The notes: generated from the sequence alone by a model not told the origin. Shown: positions 12,938 to 28,049, counted from the stretch's first letter. The stretch is DNA of 64,000 bases from Lenzites betulinus (GCA_022264855.1 JABYQU010000023.1:124001-188000); one strand, 5' to 3'. Made by a program: numbers and translations.

Positions 12938-14267
12938 TCAAATAGCGTTGGCCTCCGAACGCGCAATATCATCATCCTCCACGGTGGGGACGGTAGACTC
13001 CTCGCAGCACACAGCATCGAGGGGACCCCCGTTTGATTCATCGACAACAGTCACAGTAGATGGATGACTCGCATCGGGAGCGACGGACAGTTCTGTTCTC
13101 TTTGTCCTCGCCCACGCGAGGCTGGTAAGGGGTTGGTGGGCAGAATAGAACGAGTCGCTATGGCGTTGGTGTCCCACCCTCAGAATGACGATGGAGAAGA
13201 TAATGCCGGTCAGCGGGACCGCCTGAAACAAGGCGTCAGTACGGCGACGCCCCTCTGACACTGGCGTGCACAGGAAAGGTCTCCGAGGAACACGCACCAT
13301 TTCGGACATGATTTCCAGCGCCTGCGAGCCGAACTCGAGGGTCATGACGAAGACGAAGAGGTACGCCGCGTTGATCAGACCGCTCTCGAGGATGATGCGC
13401 ACGATGGGGCTGAGCCGGGACTGGGGATCCTCGCTGACTTGTAGCGCGCTGTGTGTCTCCCGGTCGACAGACCAGATACGGTAGGCTAGTAGCGCTGCGA
13501 AATACGAACAAGATGAGCATCTAGAACATGCCGTATCGGAAGGATGGACGCACATGTCGCTAGGGCATTCGCCACCAGACTTAGAGAGAAGAGCACTGTG
13601 AGCCAGTCGGCCTCGGAGCGGATCGTCTGGTGGGGCAGAAAGCTGTATGCCCACATGGTATACGAGCCGGAGGCTACTACAGGTGAGTAGGCTGTCTATC
13701 AACGCGAGGGTTACGAAACTATTCACCTGTGCTGACGAACGAGAGGATGATGGAGGGAAGAACCACCCACAGGTTTTTGCCCCACACAATCCAGCATCGA
13801 TAATTCTAGTATTGCTAATCGTCAGATACGTTCTCGCGATGCTCAAAAATATGTACTGACCACGAACGAGTCACCAACAAGCAGAGTAGTGATATAGATA
13901 CAGTGTTTCGTGGTAAACAACGGTTGCGTGACATCTTGAAGATAGGCGAGTCTAGCCTCGCGGGGGTCATGGTGAATGAACGCCACGAAAATATTGGTGC
14001 AATCCACAATGAAGCGGGCGGTAGCGAGGGTGATCAGCAGCACTGCCGCGAGTACCATAGGGAAGTTGAGTGGTGCATTCAACCGCTTGCGCCGGTCAAC
14101 GAGATCGTATCCGCATACGAAGAACAAACAGAGGAAAGCACCTGGCAAAGTACCCGCGGAGTCAAGATTTATACTGTCCGTAATACCCTGGCGGTAGAGT
14201 GCTTACCGTAAAGGACACCTTCGGCAGCTAAGCCAGCTAGCTCGGCGGTGTCGATCAGTAAAGACAT
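12938..14267 (-). CDS. Basidiomycete-type multi-pass (about 7-TM) membrane protein, copy A
   Basis: The function is unknown. ATG 14267 opens a 61-nt first exon (MSLLIDTAELAGLAAEGVLYG) that splices to GAFLCLFFVCGYDLVDRRKR. Hydrophobic segments follow: FPMVLAAVLLITLATARFIV, KHCIYITTLLVGDSFVV, the WGKNLWVVLPSIIL stretch, a VLFSLSLVANALAT segment, AAYLFVFVMTLEF and LTGIIFSIVILRVG. This layout suggests about seven membrane spans. The cytosolic-looking signature LAYRIWSVDRE before RLSPIVRIILESG is typical of a large mushroom family annotated only as hypothetical. The tail after the last span is polar and acidic. At least five short introns are present. It is a tandem paralogue of the gene at 15026-16382, in the same orientation. 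Any receptor or transport role would be speculation. Confidence 0.8.
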
Positions 14268-15025
14268 ATGGTTACGGCACACGATGTATAGGCGTATGTA
14301 GCGTGTGTGGAGCCCCAGTTGTTGATTTTCGAATAATGGATGCCTCAGGACCCACCCAGAGTTTCGCCTGGCGGGGTAGAAAAGGTGGGATCATTAGTGC
14401 ATACTAGTAGTGCTTTGAGAACTATTATAACATGACTATAGCTGTCCGCAGTCGTGGACGGGAACTCACCACGTTACCGCGCAGAGGGTGCAGTAGTGCT
14501 TCGAACTTCGAGAAGCCATATGACTGATTGGTAGACGCCACAACGGTATTTGAAGAGACTATTTCTTCGGAAAGCCAAGCGTGGTAAGGATCCGCATGAA
14601 CAGCAAACATTCTTACGCACTATTCACTCATACCGTGGAACGTAGTAGGATGGCTAAAGGGATGTGGATAATACCAGCCTCTCCCGACCTTGCCGGACTG
14701 ACAACCTCCTAAAATCTTATCAGACGGATGGCTTCACGTGCGTTGATGCACACTCTGGGAAGCCGAAGACATACCTGGCGACATCAGAGACTAACGATAG
14801 AGTCACTGGCAGCGCTCCGGGCCATATGGACATCGTATGAACCCATGTGAGCAAAGTTGATAGAACATCTGCCAGGTTTTTGACGACGTTGACGGGGTCG
14901 AAAAACGTAACGCCGTGTGCACCGTGCGATGGTTTGCTCTCACGATATGATGGCTCGGTGCTCAGTTTTACCCAAATACACACTAACTCAGTGATACAAG
15001 AACATCATCGACCGAGGGCTCACAA
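14268..15025. other. Intergenic region between the two 7-TM paralogues
   Basis: No gene was recognised in these 758 bp. They should contain the promoter of copy A and the 3' UTR of copy B. Confidence 0.5.
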
Positions 15026-16382
15026 TCAGAACGCAGCCGCCACGTGGGACACAGTGTGACTCTCTGAATGCCGTCTCGTCTCCAGTATGTAGTCATCTTC
15101 CCTCTTGGTTATGGTCGACCCATGGATGAAGACCTCAAGTGGCATAGCGTTTGAGTCGTTCGCCCCTGCCGCCGTGGATGTCGCAGTGCCAGCCGCCCTC
15201 GCGCTGATCGGTCGCCCAGGTGGCTTCGAGGCTCGTGCCCAGGCGATGCTTGTGGGTCCAGCCTGCGTAGCGTAGAACGAGTCCCCGTGGCGCTGATGTC
15301 CTACACGCAGAATGACGATGGTGAAGATAATGCCGGTAAGCGGTACCGCCTGAATAGAGCACGGTGATATTATGTGTCAATATACAAGCTCCAAGTCTAG
15401 ACTGAGCCTAAGGGGCTTACCATCTCGGACATGATCTCCAGGGCCTGCGTGCCGAATTCGAGCGTCATGACAAAGACAAACAGATATGCCGCGTTCATGA
15501 CCCCGCTCTCGAGTATGATGCGAACTATGGGGCTGAGCCGCGACTGCGGTACGTCGATGGTGTGTAGCGCATCCTTAACTTGGTGATCTATCGACCAGAT
15601 GCGATAGGCTAGTAATGCTGCGTCAACGAGACTATCAGTTTGAGTACTAACAGTGTTCGAAGATGAGTGGGCGTACATGTCGCTAGCCCGTTTGCCACCA
15701 GGCTCAGAGTGAACAGGACAGTGAGCCAGCTCGACTCTGAGCGGATCGTTTGATTAGGTAGATGTCCATATGCCCACATGGTATAAGAACCCGATGCTAT
15801 CGATTGTCAGAACGATGACAGATACATAGGGCGGAAAGTGCCTCACATGTGCTGACAATTGACAGGATGATTGGAGGGAGGACGACCCAGAAGTTCTTGC
15901 CCCAAACTACCCAACATCGATAATTCTACAAAACGCGAGCTGTCAGAGTCCAGCATTCAGATGGGATAACAAGAAGTGAGCTGACCACGAACGAATCACC
16001 CACAAGCAATGTTGTGATGAAGATACAGTGTTTAGTTGTGAACAAAGGCTGGGTCACATCCTCAAGGTACGCCAGTCTCGCCTCGCGTGGATCATGTCGG
16101 ATAAAGGCGACGAAGATGTTAGTGCAGTCCACGACAAAGCGGACCGTGGCAAGAGTGATGAGCAGGACGCCCGCCAAAACCATAGGCCAACTAAGTTGAG
16201 TGTCCAGCCGTCTTCGCCGGTCGACCAGGTTGTACCCGCACACGCAAAACAAGCACAGAAAAATGCCTGTCACGGTTTTGAGTCAGAGTCGATGATGTAA
16301 CGTCTTGGAACTTGAACTTACCATAGAGCGCGCCTTCAACAGCAAGACCGGCCAGTTCAGCGGTGTCAATAAGTATGGGCAT
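15026..16382 (-). CDS. Basidiomycete-type multi-pass (about 7-TM) membrane protein, copy B
   Basis: This is a close paralogue of copy A. ATG 16382 gives MPILIDTAELAGLAVEGALYG, then after an intron IFLCLFCVCGYNLVDRRRR and the span WPMVLAGVLLITLATVRFVV. The motif DCTNIFVAFIRHDPREARLA is almost identical between the copies. Later come KHCIFITTLLVGDSFVV, a VLFTLSLVANGLAT segment, LAYRIWSIDHQ, AAYLFVFVMTLEF and VPLTGIIFTIVILRVGHQRH. I place the stop at 15026-15028, in the frame that continues SFYATQAGPTSIAWARA. The C-terminal tail is longer than and unrelated to that of copy A. Intron positions match copy A, supporting tandem duplication. The substrate or ligand is unknown. Confidence 0.78.
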
Positions 16383-17450
16383 CTCAGCAGAGGACACGAC
16401 CGAAAAGCGCCCTGCGATGGGGGGAAGTTCCGTATAGGAGGCAGAAACTCGATCGAAATCACTCGCGAATCCTCCCAAATATATGATGTTTAAGTATCAA
16501 CATAATCCGCAGACGTGTGCATAGGAAGGCGACGGAGAGGAGCATCCTGGGAACGACAACGGACATCATTGGAATCCTCACGTCAATGTTCGCAGCTTCA
16601 TTGCTGCGATCGTAGACGTCTTGTACCACATGTAGATCAAGCTACCCGAGCGAGACGAGACCGAAGAGCGATTCGCTGTCCCTGTTTCCGCAGTGCTCGT
16701 GGGATGGATGTGGTAAACTCTGTTGAATTATTAGAACAAAACACGGCCGACTCGGCTAGGCGACTGGTGGGCTTCAGAATGTCTCTAGTGTAGATTGCTC
16801 ACGCTTCACTCACTTTCTAAGAAACGGTGGAAGCACCTCGAGATGAACGCGAAGGTCGAGGAGGATCTTGTTGCTCACCTTCGTGACTGGCAGCGTCAGG
16901 TCGCAGTGACCTCCGTTTCGGTATGGCTCAAATAGGCGCCCATGATTCGGCACAATGGTGGCGTGGTATTACCGTTCCATCTTCCGAACTCATCCGGCAG
17001 GTATCGTGCATCTGCCGAAAGGTCTATAGCTAACATCATTCAAAGTACCAACGCTGAGGTCTTCTATTGATTATCAGTTCTCCAGTGCTCCGTAGCTTGC
17101 ACCGCAGCTAATTAATGATGACAGCACTAGGGGCTCAAACTCCCCGCCGCGGGTCCAAGACGAGGAGACGGGCACAACGACATTGATGCGTCCCACAGTG
17201 CTGCTAGCTATCGGTGGCCGACCCATAGGTATGTACACGATGACATATTCACAGATCCGGGATGTAAACCGGCCGCCACAGCAGATTTCTGTGTGTCGTA
17301 TGAACGGGCCATCAACATACATCTGGCAGGCTTCAAATACGCTATTGCAACCAGTAGGTTATATCAAGGGCTTTGAGCACACTTACTCACACCACCTGCT
17401 AGTATCCATCTTGTCATATGGTCATTTAAAACGCCACGATCATCCATCAC
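16383..17450. other. Gene-poor region between 7-TM and monooxygenase clusters
   Basis: Several short frames exist, but no domain or multi-exon model could be supported. It may contain decayed coding sequence, as the segment immediately to its right does. Confidence 0.45.
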
Positions 17451-18010
17451 TCATAGGTACTTGCTGAATGGAAGGTGATCAAGCTATTGGCGAAGTATCT
17501 GTCCATGGCATCGATGCGTTGCGCGAGGACGTGCCCATCTGAGCGCAAAATACCTGCCGTTAGTCCCCCCTATGGAGACGTTCCGACGCGCGAGTACAAT
17601 GTGTGACTTTCGCAGAGACACTTCGAGTGGTCATCCCGGGCTTACCGGACAAAACAGCCGCATGACCCTCCAAGGAGCGGCCGCTGATATCGGGGTCGTT
17701 GAATAAGATTTGTTTCGAGCCTAGCCAGTATCAATGCATTCATGACTCCACTGGGAATCACATCAGCACACTTCGAACAGTGGGAGCGGAAGATGGATGA
17801 GAAGTCTGACAGCTCGACAGATACAGCCCTCCGGAGATCACTCAGGAAGACATACTAGTACACAGTACTAGTACTTACCGGTATACAGTATTGTGTTCTT
17901 GCGCAGTTGCTTGCCACACTGATGCGCATCAAGTCAAAGACGTGTACCAAAACTTCCAGAAAGAGACTCGGCGAACATACCAGCTACGGAGAGCCATGCC
18001 GCTCTCGATA
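17451..18010 (-). pseudogene. Decayed C-terminal copy of the phenol-2-monooxygenase-like gene
   Basis: The minus strand here matches, piece by piece, the last third of the two intact monooxygenases to its right. VFDLMRISVASN corresponds to VFDVLCISASSK; SDFSSIFRSHCSK to SDLPPILRTHWSK; ILFNDPDISGRS to VLLDDIDMHGRS; and RSDGHVLAQRIDAMDRYF to RPDGHVGMVAPLEAVDAYF. The stop is at 17451-17453. The pieces lie in the right order and spacing, including intron-like gaps, but need frame changes, and no N-terminal FAD domain was found upstream. I read it as a truncated third member of the array. A highly diverged, still-transcribed 3' fragment is the alternative. Confidence 0.6.
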
Positions 18011-18220
18011 TTTTGCAGCGTTTCCATGATCGACAGGTCAAAAGGGGCTGTACTATTCCATCACAGTTGGGCATCCATGCGTCAAACCACCCCGCGGGGA
18101 TAATGAGTTCTATTCAATGATACCCAAAGAGCCTGAGAATGTTGCTAGAGCGTACATGACGAGGAGGCCATCACTGTGTTCCGTATCTATCGCAGGTGAT
18201 CAGGGGCCATGGCGTTCTAC

Positions 18221-20842
18221 CTATGCAGCGACCGGTGTCATGAAAGATCCGAAATAAGCATCCACCACCTCGGGGCGAGTGGTGGGAGCCACCAGCCCTA
18301 CATGCCCATCGGGGCGAACCACGACGATGGCGCCAGAGGTGGGATTGATGCCAAACGTGGCAAACCCTCCTCCACCTACTCGCCCGTGCATGTCGTCGTC
18401 GTCCAGGAATACCCTACAGCCAAATGCGTTACAACAGATCAGCTGCTAATCGAAGATGCAGCTACTCACTTCGACCAATGTGGGCGTAGTACCTTCGGGA
18501 AGTCTGTCAATGTGCAATACTCAATTAGACCGCCGTACCGAGGTAACCATGGATAGTAGTACGTACCACTCCAGTCTACGAATTGCTTGCTGGAGGCGCT
18601 AATGCATAGCACATCGAAGACCTTATCGCTGCCACCGTGTCCGTAACGATGCAGGAAACTCTTCGGCGAATCTAGCTCCTCGCCCAGTCGCTGGATGTCC
18701 TTCGCCACCGTTTCGTCCTGTATATTGCCCACAAAGACGAGAATCTTGAAGCGCGTGTCCGCAGGAAGGACGTCGTGAAGGTTGACGGCACCCGCGTTAG
18801 AAGCGCGGATGAAGACGTGCGGCATCATGCGTTCGCCTACGATAAGGTTGGTCGCGCACGATTGATATTGACTTTGAACGATTGTCGAGGACTCGTATCG
18901 TATCCCGATGCCACTCGTGAACTGGCCGTTCTTTCTGAACATGCTGCAATACGTATGAGCGCATGAGCATGATTGAATTATCACATGTACGTACTCGTGA
19001 AGGCTATCGTCGTTGCCGTTCAGGCGTGCTTTCCCAGAAGAGAAGAGGGAGGCCCATTGACGATCGAAGTTGATCAAGTCCACGGCAAACTTCCGGCGTT
19101 CGAACTCGTACTAACGATATTAGATAAGTGACACCATCTCGCTGTAGTTCAAGCAAACCTACCGTCTGCAGCAACGATATGTCCGCCCATCCTCGCAGAA
19201 CGTATGCTAGCTTCCAAGCTGTTGTATATTCCTGATTAAGATCCTGGCATCACGACGTCTCAGAGGAAGTGCCTACCCAGGTTATGAGTGTCACTCATAC
19301 TGGCGTTCATTCCCTGACCTACGAGAGAGACATTTTATAAGACGCACGGAGCTGGCATAAATCCACACTTACCAGCCTTCGGGGAGTGCGTGTGACACGC
19401 ATCCCCGGATATAAAGATGCGGTCGCGCACGGAATACTTATTAGCAACGCGCTGTCCCACTATTAACATTGCATGCCCTACATTAGTCGCCCTTCCACTG
19501 ACTATGAGAACGCAATACTTACCGACATACAACGTCCACCACCTGATGTCTCCGATCGGTTTCATTTGGTAAGGATGAAGGATCTTCTGCGCCATTTCGA
19601 GCACCTTCTCTGGGCTGGTTCGAGCTTTATCCAATCTACCAGTCTCGGGGTCGAGAACGTCTGCATCTGAGAGCTGGACATATAGACGAAGGAGGTTGCC
19701 CTCGCGTGGAATCATAAGCGCGGACCCTGACATAGAGTGGATGACCCCTAGGTTGCGGACATCTGGATAGTCGGTATCGGGGTCGATGTCGATAACACCC
19801 CAGATGAAGTCTACGGAACGGCGGCAAAGAGTGGGCTTCACTACGACTGCTGAGTGAAAACAACGGCTTACCTGACATATCACCCTCCATGTTGATATCC
19901 ATAGCCTTGCGAACCCATGAATGTGCACCTAGGCTCTATTCAATAAATGGGCTCGAGTACGTCGCACGCGGATTTGCTCACCATCCGCTCCGAGGACAAA
20001 CTTAGCGCGAATCACCTCCGTATTGTCTGTATCACGGTCGAGGTGCTGTACGACAACCTGAAACACAAATTAGCCCGTCGATCTAAACCGGGATGCACTT
20101 ATTACCTTGACAGGATACGCCTGAGGATCCTTCAGTTCGGCTTCGTCTTCAGATAGTTCGATAGAGGTAGGAATCGTAGGCCGATCGATATCGAGGCCTT
20201 GAGGTCTCATATCGTCGTGGAATATAGCCTCGATGGCGCCTTGGTGCAAGGTGACCTACAAAGGAGATGAAGCTCGGATGGAGGACACCTCTCGGAGTAC
20301 GTACAGTGAATGGAAAACGCGCTGTTGTAGGTGCTGTGATCGCGGGTAATCGACGTAGCCTCTACAGTGCGTAAGTCTTATGGTTCCTGTCAATGGCGCA
20401 AAAGGACACACTCACCTCAATTCCACCAGTAGGACCGGGCACGTAGAATGCCTACAAGTTTGTTATTAATCCGTCATCAGAGCTTGATATCGCCGTACTT
20501 ACTGCTCTGTGAATCTCAGCGCTTTCGTCTATGAGCCGTCTCGCAAGTCCGTAGCTCTGCGCCGGGATATGGTAGGTGACAAAAGCAGTATGAAGTCACA
20601 TATGGAGGCTCACCTGCAATATTTCGAGTGTCCGAGCATGAATACCATCGGCCTGTCCGGCCAGAATGTCTCCCGGTCTTGCGACGAGTTATTGCCTTGC
20701 CTCTGCGCGCTCGGTATGGAAGACACACTCACCTCTTGTCAATGATCCTAACCGGTATCTTTGCGTGGGCGAGTGCGTTCGCGCACATGAGCCCAGCTGG
20801 GCCTGCACCTATGATGAGTACGTCGACCTTGCTTTCAGTCAT
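18221..20842 (-). CDS. FAD-dependent phenol 2-monooxygenase-like protein, copy 1
   Basis: This is a class A flavoprotein hydroxylase of the phenol hydroxylase (PheA/TfdB) type, predicted to hydroxylate an aromatic ring with NAD(P)H and O2. ATG 20842 starts MTESKVDVLIIGAGPAGLMC, with the GxGxxG dinucleotide fold. After several short introns come FVLGADGAHSWVRK (the DG motif), the substrate-domain stretch HIWGVIDIDPDTDYPDVRNL and [19 protein letters not shown] (the GD motif that binds FAD). The C-terminal thioredoxin-like domain includes FKILVFVGNIQDETVAKDI, VFDVLCISASSK, the short exon FPKVLRPHWSK, then VVRPDGHVGLVAP and VVDAYFGSF near the end. I count about ten or more exons. The family is confident; the substrate is unknown. 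The tandem paralogue starts at 25055. Confidence 0.88.
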
Positions 20843-22411
20843 TTCTGAGGACGCGTAGGAGAGAAGGAGTGTGGGGAGATTTCCGGGGCTCGCTCGTCCT
20901 CACGGTTGGTATATGAGGGAGCGGTCGCACTTCCAGACAGCCCTGTGTGGGCGGCCGGATACGGAAGATCATATCTCGCACCATGTATAAGGATCATTCT
21001 GTGCAGCTCCCGCTGTGAAGGATGATTCCAGGAGCGCGGGAAACCGATGGAGCCGACGGAGAGGACGGGTTCTGGGCGGTGAATAAGGCCACGAGACGAA
21101 GAAAAGCCTTTCCCAAGTAACGTCGTGTGTGTCCGAATGGGCTACGCATTCGAGCGTTTTGATTTGAACAGTATCGGCTACAATGTCAACAGCCAAGGAG
21201 TAGGCTTCGGCGGTCTACTGAAAATCCGCCAAAGTGTCCTAACCGTGACACACTACTTGTACAATGAAGTTCAACAAACAAGAAGATGAGCACGAGATTT
21301 GGAACTGCGTGTACGGGAACTCCACTCACTTTGGGTGATCATGGCGCCCGCCAAGGGATTGTGCGCGTGAAGTGGAGGTAGTCCGATGGCTGGTTCTCGG
21401 GCATTGCAGAAGACACGATTATCCGGAGTATTCATTAGCCGATTGTATTCAACCTTTGTTTCTGAGGCCGCGCCCGAGACCCTGGTTTGACTTTGACAGA
21501 GCTCGGGTACGTACGTGGCAGATTGCACGAGAAGCACGAAAGAAGCAAAGTGAGTGTCCACGGTTTTCAGGCGATTCCACGCTACCAATATCCCTTCAAA
21601 CGAATTGCACGGAGACTTTCAACAACTTCGACGGCTGGGTACCGAAGACGAGCTCAGTGGTTCATGCTGGTGCTTCCGCAGTTACAGTCCACCAAGGCAC
21701 CTACTTGAACCAAGCGCATTGCGATGGCTCTCAGTAAGAAGATCTTGTACCGAAATCGACACGTAGCTGCAGGTGAGGGAACACCAGCTCCTGACTGTGT
21801 TGACGGTGGGAGGATACCCACCGGCGTAATCGAGTGTCTTCGCATGGCTCAGCGCCTATACAGTCCTGCTCGTGCTTTGTTGCCCCGCCATATCCTGAAG
21901 ATTGCGCGGCAACATTTGAGGTGGTTGCGTGACGCGTCTCGATAAAACTCGTACGGGCGCTAGAGGGGCGCTTCAAAACAGGGGGCTCGCTTCTGGCAGT
22001 GTGCCGGGGCGGTTTCAACTTCATACCGATCGTTTCCCGTTTTCCCATCGAGAAAGACAGTCAAGTACATCCTAAGCATATATAACAGATCAAGTAGCCG
22101 GGGGTTGCAACGAGGCACGAGAAGCAAGAGAAACAGAAGAGCGAGTCTGCGCAACAAGTCCGTTGAAGGAGTTCGAGTTATAGTAAGCCCAAAGTGGCTG
22201 TGTCGCATCAATATTATCTGTCTGACATAGTAAGTAACTGAAGTACATTCTCCGCGACATGGGATGAGATCGATGAGACCCCTTGAGACCCTCAAGACGC
22301 GTTCACGATATCCCGCCAGTCTCCGGACCGTGGGGTCATGATGTTACATGTTTGGAATCAAAAAGCAATCAAACACTCGCATGTCGAAATGGGTACCTCC
22401 TACGAAGAGGG
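20843..22411. other. Intergenic region between monooxygenase copies
   Basis: About 1.57 kb separates copies 1 and 2. Apart from a possible short remnant of a monooxygenase C-terminus at 21523-21588, nothing convincing was seen. The part next to 20843 should be the copy 1 promoter. Confidence 0.5.
21523..21588 (-). pseudogene. Possible remnant of a monooxygenase C-terminus
   Basis: The minus strand reads RLKTVDTHFASFVLLV, resembling RLEAVDAYFTSFMVPI at the very end of copy 2. The DNA on the plus strand shares a stretch like GTGTCCACGGTTTTCAGGCG with the copy 2 terminus. The match is only about 50-60 bp and no further upstream exons were recovered, so it could be a fragment of an older duplication or a short chance similarity. 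Confidence 0.35.
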
Positions 22412-25055
<2,644 letters not shown>

Positions 25056-26594
25056 TGCGAGTAGAAGCTGCTAGTGAGTGTGCGAGGGAGGTCTGCGTTG
25101 GGGGAACAGCGTGTTAGGTTCTTATAGTTCTCGGACAGGTGTGGGTCGAGATATATGCGTACATAGGTGGTGTCCTGCCCCGCAGGGCGAGCAGATAATC
25201 AAATTGGGCTTCCTGACCGCAGGGATATATACGAAGAGGCTATGCCTTCCCAGCGGTCACTTGGACGTCGTTCCGGATCTATACGTCAGTCGAACATCTG
25301 CCATATCACGGATGTAGGGCCATGTGCTCCGAGTCTGGCGGCGAAGGACTTCGAATCCGGATCACACGAGGTGGCCCTCCAAGTCGTATGCGCTTTGCCA
25401 TGAACCGTGTAGTGCCTGGAGTGCCCATCCAGTAGTACATGCACCTTGCGGAGTAAAACTGGCTCTTCTATTTCCTGATGCTGTAACGATCTGCGTCAGC
25501 AAACACATGCCTGCGGAGACCGCAGTGAGAAGAATCACCTTGAGAATTACAAAGGCCTCTGTGATGTACCCAAATTGCCGAATGGTCGCAGCGCAGAAGT
25601 CGCTGAATGCTACTGACAACGATCTCGATTTCTCTTTGCCAGGCTGTGAGGATCCTTAGCTTGGCGATGTCGGTACTTAGAGGCCCTCGCATCTATCTCA
25701 ACCTTCAATGGAAGTGGATCAGGGAACTCTGGATGGCCAAATGCACATTTCAGCACGTCTTCTGCAGTGTGATACATCTATACATACCGGGACTCAACAC
25801 GCTCCGGAGTGTCTAGTGCTTGAAGGGAACACCATGACCCAGCCTGAGGCCTGGCATTGACAGCTGAGTAACAACGTTGTCGGGATGTCTAGTTTCCTTC
25901 ACGTTACGTGCGGGAAGCATGCTAGTTCACGTTCAAGTTCCTGGTAGGACGGTACTAGGACCTACTAGGATCCTGGTCAGCCGCTACGTGCTACTAGTAC
26001 TAGACTCGTGATGGACGTTTTAGAAGTTCTTCAAAGTCGACACTAGCTTTACGTAAGTAGCATACGGAGATATTTTTAGCGCCCTTGCTACAATGGCCAT
26101 ATTCAATTGGGCGCTACATGGTGTCTATCATCCTCAGGCTCGTACCACGATGGACACGCTCTCTTCTGCCGACGCAATGACTTTGATGTGAAATCCTAAG
26201 CTTAAAGCCGCCCATCTGAGGCTATAGCGGCGTTAGAGATCGTGGTATGCAGGTCTATGCAGGCACGTCCAATGTAGTGAAGCAGAGGTGATTTTCCTTC
26301 GAAAATGCCCCACATGAAAGCGCACCCGCCCTGCGAATCCTCAGCAGCCAGCATCCATCCTATAGCACCCTTCATGCCTATGCCACGGAGGGTGTAGGAA
26401 CGTGGGACAAGCGGGTTCGAGGCCCGTCTGCCAGTCGTCTGCCGTGCGAGTCCGTCCGTGCGCAGCGCCGCCACGCTGCAGACCTTATCGTAGAATAATG
26501 GCCGCCGGAACAGCGTGGCTTCCTGCCATACGACTCTCTGGATCCGGAGACTGGCACCTCGTATTTCCTCACACCGGATTGAGCACGACCCACG
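25056..26594. other. Gene-poor region upstream of Naa10
   Basis: These 1.5 kb carry only short frames. A minus-strand segment around 25440-25600 encodes a hydrophobic run (AFVILKVILLTAVSAGMCLL) that could be a leftover membrane span, but no gene model can be built around it. A minus-strand frame at 26202-26474 has no recognised domain. The left part should contain the promoter of monooxygenase copy 2. Confidence 0.45.
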
Positions 26595-27396
26595 ATGGTT
26601 TCCCTTCGGGTCGCACGGGTGGGTGATCGTTCACTGCGGTGCTGGAGAGGTGTAGCGGAAGCTGGACTCACTCGGCTGTTACTGCTGACAGGCCGAGGAC
26701 TTGCAGGGCATGCAGGCGTGTAACCTGCAGAACCTACCCGAGAATTACACGATGAGATACTGTGAGTTTCCGCAGCTGTGGCATGTAGTGGCGTTGCTCT
26801 GAACTCCAAATTGCACTCGCCCGATAGACCTGTTCTATTTGCTCTCGTATCCACAGGTCTCCTATGTTGCAGAAGACGAAGGAAAGATCGTCGGATACAT
26901 TCTGGCTAGAATGTGAGATGCCGGCCGTTATATCACAGCCGAGACTAATTTCGAATGTGGTGTTCCTTTGGTGACAGGGCGGACGAAGTGCTGGATGGAG
27001 AAGAGCCCCATGGGCATGTCGTCTCTATTTCTGTTTTGCGCGCCTACCGCCGACTCGGGCTTGCAAGGAAGCTCATGGTGCTAGCGCGTGCGTCCATTTC
27101 CTTTCTTCGCGCCCGGGCGAGACAATGACCTTGCGCTACAGAGCAGGCTATGGTGAGTGTGTACAGGGCGTCCTACGTGACGCTGCACGTCCGCAAATCG
27201 AACCGCGCTGCGTTCAAGCTGTACCAAGATGCGCTCGCTTTCCGCGTGGTCGAGACGGAAAAGAGCTACTGTGGGTGTCCGCATTATGGAATATCTTGAG
27301 CGTTGTTTGAATGCTGAACGCTGATATGTGACGGTAGATGCTGACGGCGAGGATGCATATGTGATGCGCAGGTCGTTCAAGGAGCCCAGTGAATGA
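26595..27396 (+). CDS. NAA10: N-alpha-acetyltransferase catalytic subunit (Naa10/ARD1)
   Basis: This is the catalytic subunit of the NatA complex, which acetylates the N-termini of nascent proteins at the ribosome with its partner Naa15. I resolve six exons: 26595-26618, 26692-26761, 26828-26912, 26978-27087, 27142-27270 and 27338-27396, giving 158 residues. The N-terminus reads MVSLRVARAEDLQGMQACNL then QNLPENYTMRYYLFYLLSYP. The GNAT core follows: VSYVAEDEGKIVGYILARM, the acetyl-CoA loop RRLGLARKLM (Q/RxxGxG/A type), then YVTLHVRKSNRAAFKLYQ and YYADGEDAYVMRR. Length is short because the usual acidic C-terminal tail is absent. The first exon codes for only eight residues, so simple gene finders may miss this start. 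Confidence 0.93.
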
Positions 27397-28049
27397 GCCG
27401 TTTCAGGTCGTGCGTGCGCCGCGTACTGTCACAGAGTCTTACAATGGGCTCCGTCCACCCTATCACTAAGCCAAGGGCATCAGGTAGTGAGTGCATGTAC
27501 TTCCCTGTAACAGCACCTCGAACGGCGTAAAATGCCATCGAAACTTCATCGACGGTGAGACTGTTGGAGGCCGAGACCTTGCGTCCCCTTTCCTGAGCAC
27601 TCTCCCTGCCAAATGTTCTCCCATACCTCGCGCGAAACGCAAGCGAGCCATGCACTCACCGCGAGTCTGTCGCCACTGACGCAGTGGCTGGTGCGGGGTA
27701 ATCTCCGTGATGCTCGAATCTGTGATTATCGGGCGAAATTGAACGATCAAGGCACGCAGGGGCCGCAGTCGCCCTGATGGTAGGCGCCGAACGGCGTCCT
27801 TCAGTGGTGGCGCTTATTGCGGAGGGAAGGGGGCGTTAGCGCCCACCTGGGTGTGGCATGTGCCTTTAGTCGGACGCCGTGGTCGCCGCTCGCTCGAACT
27901 TGTGTCTTGACGGCGTCGACGGTTTTGTCTTGCTCGGTGCGGCATACAGCGAGCTCTCCGTCTCGTTCATGCCTCTCCTCCGCTCGGGCCACTCCTTCGC
28001 TAGCTTCTCCGTGACTTCCACCAAGCGCGATGATCTGACCCCCTCCGCT
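27397..28049. other. Intergenic region upstream of the hybrid histidine kinase
   Basis: It contains the Naa10 3' UTR and the kinase promoter. An in-frame upstream ATG at 27969 would add 27 residues to the kinase. I see no separate gene. Confidence 0.5.

Noticed and set aside
26400..26430. T-arm-like sequence GCGGGTTCGAGGCCCGT suggesting a tRNA 3' half
   Set aside because: No complementary acceptor stem, D-arm or anticodon arm could be placed upstream.
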